In this document: piece by piece, positions 14,925-20,356 of the stretch | How the letters are laid out: each line of letters starts with the position of its first letter | Numbering within the stretch: position 1 is the first letter of the stretch | NCBI GenBank assembly: GCA_020349865.1 | Contig: CP070700.1 | Span: 4,679,437 to 4,699,792 of the forward strand | Source: Desulfobacteraceae bacterium | GTDB taxonomy: Bacteria > Desulfobacterota > DSM-4660 > Desulfatiglandales > Desulfatiglandaceae | Length of the DNA: 20,356 nt | Reading direction: 5' to 3' | Notes under the pieces: generated by a model | Seen by the model: the letters and a program-made list of their open reading frames with translations, nothing else | Database searches by the model: none | Told to the model about the DNA's origin: nothing | Position numbers and translations under genes: made by a program

Positions 14925-17228
14925 GTGGATGTAAAGACAAGCGAAGCAACAAGCTATGGAGATATAAGCCGGTTCTCCATTGATGTGACGGGAATAGTCC
15001 AGGGGGTTGGATTTCGCCCTTTCATCTATCGGTCCGCCCATAAATACGGCTTATCAGGGTGGGTTTGTAACTCCTCCGGAGGGGTGATGATAGATACGGA
15101 GGGTAAGAGAGAAAGCATAGAACAATTCGTGAGGGAAATCAGAGAATCCGCCCCGCCCCTCGCCCACATTGAGAGGATAGAAGTCCGAGATCATCTCCCC
15201 CTTTTGCGATATAATAAGTTCGAAATTAGAAAAAGCCATAAGAGTGAAGGCCAGTTTGTCCCGGTCTCCCCTGATATTGGTGCATGCGAGGATTGCCTTC
15301 GAGAATTATTCGATCCCCACGACAGAAGGTACCTATATCCCTTCATCAACTGCACAAACTGTGGGCCACGCTTTACCATTACCCGTGATATCCCCTACGA
15401 TCGGAAAAATACTACCATGGATAGCTTTATCATGTGTCCTGCCTGCCTGAAGGAATATCAGGATCCTTTGAACAGGCGGTTCCACGCACAGCCCAACGCA
15501 TGTCCCCGATGCGGTCCCCGATTAATGCTCTGGGACCAAAATGAGGCGATAACGGGGGTGGACCCGATACAAGAGACAATAAGACTTTTGGGAGAAGGTT
15601 ATACCGTAGCCATCAAGGGGTTAGGGGGATTTCACCTTGCCTGTGATGCGGAAAATGATGAAGCTATTAAAAACTTAAGGAGAAAAAAGCTCAGGACATC
15701 CAAACCTTTTGCCCTTATGTCCTATGATCTCGAATCGGTAAAGCGATACTGTCATGTAAACCCTGATGAAGAGAGGATCCTGACCGATTCAAGAAAGCCG
15801 ATCCTGCTCCTCGCAAGGAAATCCGATTCGACGATCTCCCCTATGGTTGCCCCCCGTAACCGCTACTTGGGGGTAATGCTTCCCTATACCCCTCTTCATT
15901 ATCTTCTGCTTAAGAACTCATTTTTGGCCCTGGTGATGACCAGTGGAAACTTCAGTGAAGAGCCCATTGTGATAAATGACCAGGAGGCTCGGGACAGGCT
16001 TAAGGGATTGGCCGATTTTTTCTTGATTCATGACCGGGATATTCACCTCAGGTGTGACGATTCGGTAGGCTGGGTAGAAGAAGGCACTGAGAGATTGATC
16101 AGAAGGTCACGGGGTTTTGCCCCTCAGCCCCTTTATCTTTCCATCCCATCTCCAGGGATCATTGCCTGTGGGGCAGAACTAAAGAATACCTTCTGTGTGT
16201 CAAAGGACAATTTTTACTTCGTTTCCCAGCATATCGGGGATCTGGAGAATCTGGACGCCTGTCAATTCTTTCAGGATACCATCTCCCATTATCAGGAATT
16301 TTTCCGAATTGACCCCCTGGTAATAGCCCATGACCTGCACCCTGACTATCTTTCTACAAGATATGCCAGGGGGCTGACCGATAAGAAACTGCTGGCCATA
16401 CAACATCATCATGCCCATATTGCAAGCTGTATGGCTGAAAACGGACTGGATGAAAAGGTCATAGGCATTGCGTTTGACGGAACGGGATTGGGAACTGATG
16501 GCAAGGTATGGGGCGGTGAATTCCTGGTAGCTGATTATTCGGGGTTTAAGAGATGTGCCCATCTCAGGTACACCCCCATGCCCGGTGGGGATGCCGCAGT
16601 AAGGCGTCCCTATCGTATGGCATTGAGTTTTCTCCACTGCCTCCTGGGGGAGAAATTCCTCCATTTAGAGTTGGAATTTCTCGCCCGGTTGGATAAAAAA
16701 GAAGTAATGATTATCACTGACCAATTAAAAAGGAAGTTCAACTCTCCATTAACCTCAAGTTGTGGCAGGCTCTTCGATGCAGTTTCATCATTAATAGGGA
16801 TAAGGGATTCCATCAGTTACGAGGGCCAGGCGGCCATTGAACTGGAGATGGAAGCCGGGGAAGAGATCAAGGATTGTTATGGGTGGAATTTCTTAGAGGA
16901 AAATGACGGGCTGTGTGTGGACACCTGGGAGATTATAAGGGAAATTATTGAGGATTTGCAAAAAGAAGTGCCAACCCCAACTATCTCTTCCAAGTTTCAT
17001 CAGACAGTGGCCAGTTTCACTCTGGGTGTCTGCGAAAAAATAAGGGAGAAAGATGGGTTGAATAAAGTTGCCTTAAGCGGTGGAGTATTTCAGAATAGAT
17101 TGTTGCTTAGAAAAATCCTGCATGTTTTAAGAGAAAACCAGTTTGAACCTTTCTTTCATCAGAGGGTTCCTTCCAATGACGGTGGGATTTCATTAGGCCA
17201 GGCAGTGATTGCGGCAAGGAGCTTTTAG
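14925..17228 (+). CDS. hypF: HypF carbamoyltransferase (hydrogenase maturation)
   Basis: HypF makes the carbamoyl group that becomes the cyanide ligands of the Ni-Fe centre, using carbamoyl phosphate and ATP and passing the group to the HypE C-terminal Cys. It has 767 residues, a normal length. Domains in order are an acylphosphatase (GIVQGVGFRPF near residue 25, GWVCNSSGGV), two zinc fingers of form C-x2-C-x18-C-x2-C (CEDC...CTNC and CPAC...CPRC), a YrdC-like domain (IKGLGGFHLACDA, KKLRTSKPFALM, LVMTSGNFSEEP), and a Kae1-like domain (HHHAHIASCMAE, FDGTGLGTDG, VALSGGVFQN). The start is GTG 14925 with only a weak AGAGAGA-type site. It heads hypFCDE. Confidence 0.96.
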   Translation: MDVKTSEATSYGDISRFSIDVTGIVQGVGFRPFIYRSAHKYGLSGWVCNSSGGVMIDTEGKRESIEQFVREIRESAPPLAHIERIEVRDHLPLLRYNKFEIRKSHKSEGQFVPVSPDIGACEDCLRELFDPHDRRYLYPFINCTNCGPRFTITRDIPYDRKNTTMDSFIMCPACLKEYQDPLNRRFHAQPNACPRCGPRLMLWDQNEAITGVDPIQETIRLLGEGYTVAIKGLGGFHLACDAENDEAIKNLRRKKLRTSKPFALMSYDLESVKRYCHVNPDEERILTDSRKPILLLARKSDSTISPMVAPRNRYLGVMLPYTPLHYLLLKNSFLALVMTSGNFSEEPIVINDQEARDRLKGLADFFLIHDRDIHLRCDDSVGWVEEGTERLIRRSRGFAPQPLYLSIPSPGIIACGAELKNTFCVSKDNFYFVSQHIGDLENLDACQFFQDTISHYQEFFRIDPLVIAHDLHPDYLSTRYARGLTDKKLLAIQHHHAHIASCMAENGLDEKVIGIAFDGTGLGTDGKVWGGEFLVADYSGFKRCAHLRYTPMPGGDAAVRRPYRMALSFLHCLLGEKFLHLELEFLARLDKKEVMIITDQLKRKFNSPLTSSCGRLFDAVSSLIGIRDSISYEGQAAIELEMEAGEEIKDCYGWNFLEENDGLCVDTWEIIREIIEDLQKEVPTPTISSKFHQTVASFTLGVCEKIREKDGLNKVALSGGVFQNRLLLRKILHVLRENQFEPFFHQRVPSNDGGISLGQAVIAARSF

Positions 17229-17229
17229 A

Positions 17230-17448
17230 ATGTGCGTGGCTATTCCAGTGAAGGTGGTTGAAATTAAAGATAGTAGAGGGCTGATCGAAATCGGTGGTTT
17301 AAGCAAGGAAATCGAACTCTATCTCACCCCCGATGTCCGGGTAGGAGATTACGTACTTCTGCACGCCGGTTTTGCCATCAAAAAAATTGATGAAGATGCG
17401 GCCAATGAGTCCCTGAGGTTACTGGAGGAGATAAGTGAGATATCTTGA
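17230..17448 (+). CDS. hypC: HypC hydrogenase assembly chaperone
   Basis: This small chaperone carries the Fe(CN)2CO unit with HypD and delivers it to the hydrogenase large subunit. It has 72 residues from ATG 17230, which gives the essential N-terminal Met-Cys (MCVAIPVKV) after Met removal; AAGGAG at 17215-17220 is 9 bases upstream, inside the end of hypF. The family motif VGDYVLLHAGFAIKKIDEDAA is intact near residues 38-58. It starts 1 base after the hypF stop and overlaps hypD, so all three are likely coupled. HybG-type paralogues have the same form, but the context makes hypC the natural name. Confidence 0.95.
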   Translation: MCVAIPVKVVEIKDSRGLIEIGGLSKEIELYLTPDVRVGDYVLLHAGFAIKKIDEDAANESLRLLEEISEIS

Positions 17449-18526
17449 CGAGTTCAGGGATAGAAGCCTGGCCGAGGCATTGGCGAGTAAGATCCAGGCT
17501 ATCAATTCACAGAAGCTCAATTTCATGGAGGTCTGTGGAACACATACTGTTACCATATTCAAAAGTGGTATCAAAGAACTCCTCAAAGACAAAGTAAACC
17601 TTATATCAGGCCCTGGCTGCCCCGTCTGTGTTACCTCAACTCAGGATGTGGATAAGGCTATCAGCATAGCAAAAGTAGATGGGGTGACACTGGCTACTTT
17701 TGGGGACATGCTTAAGGTCCCCGGCTCATTATCAAGCCTGGAAAAGGAGAGGGCAAAGGGAACTGATATCAGGGTTGTTTACTCTTCTCTGGACGCCGTA
17801 GATATTGCCAGGAAGAATCCCCAAAAGAAGGTGATTCTTTTAGCCATTGGCTTTGAAACTACCGCCCCTACCATTGCCTGTGCCGTATCTTTGGCCCTTA
17901 AGATGCACCTTTCAAACTTCTTCATTTTGTGTCTCCACAAATTGATTCCCCCGGCTATGAAGGCCTTGTTAGATGCAGGAGAAATAAAACTGCATGGGTT
18001 TATCTGTCCCGGACATGTAAGCACTATCATAGGTTCTAATCCCTATCGGTTTATAACTCGAAATTATAGAATACCCTGCGTAATAGCTGGCTTCGAGCCC
18101 ACGGATGTTCTGCAGGCCATACTAATGTTACTTTCCCAGCAAAAAGATGGCGAGCGTCAGGTTATGATTCAATACAAAAGAGGGGTTTCTAAAAAAGGGA
18201 ATTCAACAGCACTTGATTTGATGGACGAGGTATTTGAGAGATGTGATGCTCATTGGAGGGGTATGGGAATCATTCCCGGGAGCGGTCTGAGATTGACACA
18301 TAAGTATAAGAAGTTCGATGCAGAAGATCACTTTGATATCCCGATAGGACAAGATTATGAACATCCAGATTGTATCTGCGGTCAGATATTGAGGGGCATA
18401 AAGAAACCGACAGAGTGTAAAGTATTTGGCAAGATTTGTCATCCTGACCATCCAATAGGACCTTGTATGGTATCTCTGGAGGGAAGCTGTTCCGCCTATT
18501 ACCATTATGGAAGGAAAGAAACATGA
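17435..18526 (+). CDS. hypD: HypD, Fe(CN)2CO scaffold protein
   Basis: This is the iron-sulfur scaffold on which HypC, HypD and HypE build the Fe(CN)2CO group. It has 363 residues from GTG 17435, with GGAGGAG just upstream; it overlaps the end of hypC by 14 bases. Key motifs are FMEVC34GTHT, GPGC62PVC65VTS, FGDMLKVPGS, GFETTAPT and CPGHVSTIIG. The C-terminal 4Fe-4S cysteines lie in CICGQILRG, ECKVFGKICHP, IGPCMVS and GSCSAYYHY. All expected catalytic cysteines are present and the length is normal. Confidence 0.97.
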   Translation: MRYLDEFRDRSLAEALASKIQAINSQKLNFMEVCGTHTVTIFKSGIKELLKDKVNLISGPGCPVCVTSTQDVDKAISIAKVDGVTLATFGDMLKVPGSLSSLEKERAKGTDIRVVYSSLDAVDIARKNPQKKVILLAIGFETTAPTIACAVSLALKMHLSNFFILCLHKLIPPAMKALLDAGEIKLHGFICPGHVSTIIGSNPYRFITRNYRIPCVIAGFEPTDVLQAILMLLSQQKDGERQVMIQYKRGVSKKGNSTALDLMDEVFERCDAHWRGMGIIPGSGLRLTHKYKKFDAEDHFDIPIGQDYEHPDCICGQILRGIKKPTECKVFGKICHPDHPIGPCMVSLEGSCSAYYHYGRKET

Positions 18527-19536
18527 AAGATCCTGATAAGGTATTACTTGCTCATGGCGGGGGCGGCGAGCTCTCATATAGACTGTTAAAAGATCTATTA
18601 CTTCCTACCTTTGATAATCCCGTATTAAAGGAACTAGATGATGCGGCCCGCCTTTCTTCGAAGAACAAAAGACTGGCCTTTTCCACTGACTCGTATGTGG
18701 TGAAACCACTGTTTTTCCCCGGGGGGGATATCGGGAAACTGGCTGTTTGTGGAACAATAAATGACCTGGCTATGGTAGGGGCCGAGCCCTTATATATGAG
18801 CGTGTCCTTGATAATTGAGGAGGGGTTTTCCTTAAATACCCTGAAAAAAGTGATCAATTCTATGGAAGGAGTAGCCAGGAAAACAGGGATGCAGATTGTT
18901 ACCGGGGATACCAAGGTGGTGGAAAGAGGTTCATTAGACCGACTTTTCATTAATACCGCCGGGATAGGAAGTATTGATGGTGATCTGGACATTTCGGGCA
19001 GTAATGCCAGCGTTGGGGATAGAATCATTTTGAGTGGAACTGTTGGCGACCATGGGATCGCTGTGCTTTCTCAAAGGGAGGGTTTTCAGTTCGAGAGTAA
19101 TCTTTTGAGTGACTGTGCCCCATTGAATAACCTGGTCTCGCGGATGACCAAAGCAAGTCAAAATATACATGTGTTGAGAGATCCTACCAGGGGAGGTCTT
19201 GTCACTGCCCTTAATGAGATTGCCTTACAATCCGGAGTGGAGGTGGTGATCGAAGAAAAGGCTATTCCTGTAAAAGACGAAGTGAGGGCTGCCTGCGAAA
19301 TGCTGGGGCTGGACCCCCTGCATATAGCCTGTGAGGGGAGATTGATAGCCTTTGTGGCCAGAGAGGACGCTCATTCGGTACTGGAAGTGATGAGAGATGA
19401 TCCTTTGGGAAAGGACGCGGCTATTATTGGAGAAGTTATTAGCCGGAATAAGCCCCAGGTTTTACTTGAGACCTTCATTGGCGCCAGGCGAATAATTTTT
19501 TTGCCCAGAGGGGAACTTTTGCCCAGGATTTGTTAA
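18523..19536 (+). CDS. hypE: HypE, carbamoyl dehydratase (hydrogenase maturation)
   Basis: HypE receives the carbamoyl group from HypF on its C-terminal cysteine and dehydrates it with ATP to a thiocyanate, the CN donor. It has 337 residues from ATG 18523, which overlaps the hypD TGA by 4 bases. The PurM-like ATP-binding fold shows LAHGGGGELSYRLL, AFSTDSYVVKPLFFPGGDIGKLAVCGTINDLAMVGA (in part), VTGDTKVVERG, DRIILSGTVGDHGIAVLS and RDPTRGGLVTALNEIA. It ends LLPRIC, the invariant C-terminal PRIC with the modified Cys337. The upstream in-frame ATG at 18463 lies within hypD and lacks family similarity. Confidence 0.97.
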   Translation: MKDPDKVLLAHGGGGELSYRLLKDLLLPTFDNPVLKELDDAARLSSKNKRLAFSTDSYVVKPLFFPGGDIGKLAVCGTINDLAMVGAEPLYMSVSLIIEEGFSLNTLKKVINSMEGVARKTGMQIVTGDTKVVERGSLDRLFINTAGIGSIDGDLDISGSNASVGDRIILSGTVGDHGIAVLSQREGFQFESNLLSDCAPLNNLVSRMTKASQNIHVLRDPTRGGLVTALNEIALQSGVEVVIEEKAIPVKDEVRAACEMLGLDPLHIACEGRLIAFVAREDAHSVLEVMRDDPLGKDAAIIGEVISRNKPQVLLETFIGARRIIFLPRGELLPRIC

Positions 19537-19577
19537 ATAATCTATTTTTATGTTGGGAGACAAGCGAGAGAGTTAGT

Positions 19578-20356
19578 ATGGATTTGCCTTTGCGTACAAG
19601 GTTACTGGGCGCCTTTGTCGGCGTCGTCGTGCTTTCCGGTGCCCTTACGATACTGGCCGGAAGCTTCCTCATCAACCGGATGGTCATTGGGGAGGCCCAG
19701 CGGCGGGTTGATTTGGCACTGAAAACCGCTCGCGCTATGTGGGAGAGACGCCTTGATGAGGCGCTAAAAGCGTGCATGGTGATAGCGGAGGGAGACATAG
19801 TTGAGAGGTTATCCTTCAATCAATCGGTTGATCCTGGCGTTTTGAACAATCTCCGTGTTAAGTGCGGGTATGATTTCCTTCATATTCTGGACAGCCGCGG
19901 CATTATCCTGGCGACAGCATATGATGATAACAAAGGTGCTCAGGCATCGAACAGCCCTGTCATTGCACGTGTGCTTCTTGAACGGAAACCAGAAGCCGGC
20001 CTTTCCCTCCTCCCTTTACAAGCCTTGACCACAAAGAACGGTGCACTGGCAGCGCGTACGCGGATTCGCTTACTGCCCACACCACATGCAAAACCCGGAG
20101 GGCCACAAGAAATCGCCGAAGCAATGGTGCTTGAGGCCGCAGCACCAATAATAAATGAAAGCAAGCAAGTAACGGGCATTGTCCGTTTGGGGACTGTGAT
20201 CAACCAGAATTTCGACTTCGTGGATTTCGTGCGAGAAAACGTCTTCACCGTAGCAACCTATAGCGGCAAGAACTTAGGCACCGTCACCATATTTCAGGGC
20301 GATGTACGTATCACGACAAATGTAATAGGACCGGACGGGAAGCGCGCTATAGGCAC
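19578..20356 (+). CDS. Membrane sensor with Cache-type domain, probable histidine kinase, 3'-truncated by window edge
   Basis: The frame is open from ATG 19578 to the window end (259 codons). One membrane segment at about residues 9-38 (LLGAFVGVVVLSGALTILAG) is followed by a large extracytoplasmic region. That region contains FLHILDSRGIILATAY (about 100-115), VTGIVRLGT, and GTVTIFQGDVRITTNV followed by GPDGKRAIG at the very end, a pattern known from single Cache-3-like sensor domains in deltaproteobacterial kinases and chemoreceptors. The output part lies beyond the window, so kinase versus chemoreceptor is not settled; kinase is my preference. It begins 41 bases after hypE in the same direction and has only a weak GGAG further upstream. 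Confidence 0.82.
   Translation, partial: MDLPLRTRLLGAFVGVVVLSGALTILAGSFLINRMVIGEAQRRVDLALKTARAMWERRLDEALKACMVIAEGDIVERLSFNQSVDPGVLNNLRVKCGYDFLHILDSRGIILATAYDDNKGAQASNSPVIARVLLERKPEAGLSLLPLQALTTKNGALAARTRIRLLPTPHAKPGGPQEIAEAMVLEAAAPIINESKQVTGIVRLGTVINQNFDFVDFVRENVFTVATYSGKNLGTVTIFQGDVRITTNVIGPDGKRAIG

Noticed and set aside
14709..15041. 110-codon minus-strand frame crossing the 297-bp element and the start of hypF
   Set aside because: It spans the element boundary and the hypF coding strand, resembles no family I recognise, and lacks a visible ribosome binding site.

Overview
The window looks like a chromosomal stretch from an anaerobic, probably Desulfobacterota (deltaproteobacterial, sulfate-reducer or syntroph-like) bacterium with intermediate GC. 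This placement is an inference. It rests on a bidirectional group 3b-type [NiFe]-hydrogenase with its own maturation genes, a sigma-54 type promoter, a GAF sensor kinase paired with a stand-alone receiver protein, and a Cache-domain sensor gene. No rRNA, tRNA or CRISPR array was seen, and every gene I support lies on the + strand.

Region 1 (1-7160) is DNA metabolism and accessory genes: the 3' part of recD, then sfsA, then an AT-richer 530-base gap holding a possible broken small CxxC/coiled-coil gene, an orphan transglutaminase-like protein, and a long protein fusing an EndoQ-like PHP endonuclease to a UvrD-family helicase. Each half of that fusion ends in a sequence resembling a bacterial sliding-clamp-binding motif (QMALF and QLKLF).

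Region 2 (7161-7747) is a gene-free control region. It holds an 83-bp IS66-like miniature element with an exact 8-bp target duplication, a perfect TTTACAG/CTGTAAA palindrome plus an extra half-site, and a near-consensus -24/-12 promoter (TGGTAC-N5-TTGC) that should drive the hydrogenase operon.

Region 3 (7748-14506) is the hydrogenase operon in the order beta (Fe-S), gamma (FAD/NAD(P)/2Fe-2S), delta (small subunit), alpha (large Ni-Fe subunit), as in archaeal sulfhydrogenases. It is followed without a break by a single-domain response regulator, a six-TM GAF histidine kinase and the hydrogenase maturation protease. The protease appears to lack any AUG, GUG or UUG start that preserves its full fold. 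H2 oxidation or formation would be coupled to NAD(P)(H) through the gamma subunit. The embedded kinase/receiver pair suggests a signalling branch tied to hydrogenase expression or state.

Region 4 (14507-19536) begins with a 297-bp non-coding element related to the 83-bp element and able to fold on a 29-bp inverted repeat. It is followed by tightly packed hypF-hypC-hypD-hypE, which build and deliver the Fe(CN)2CO group. hypA and hypB (nickel insertion) are not in the window. Region 5 (19578 to the end) is the 5' part of a membrane sensor with a Cache-type periplasmic domain, cut by the window edge.
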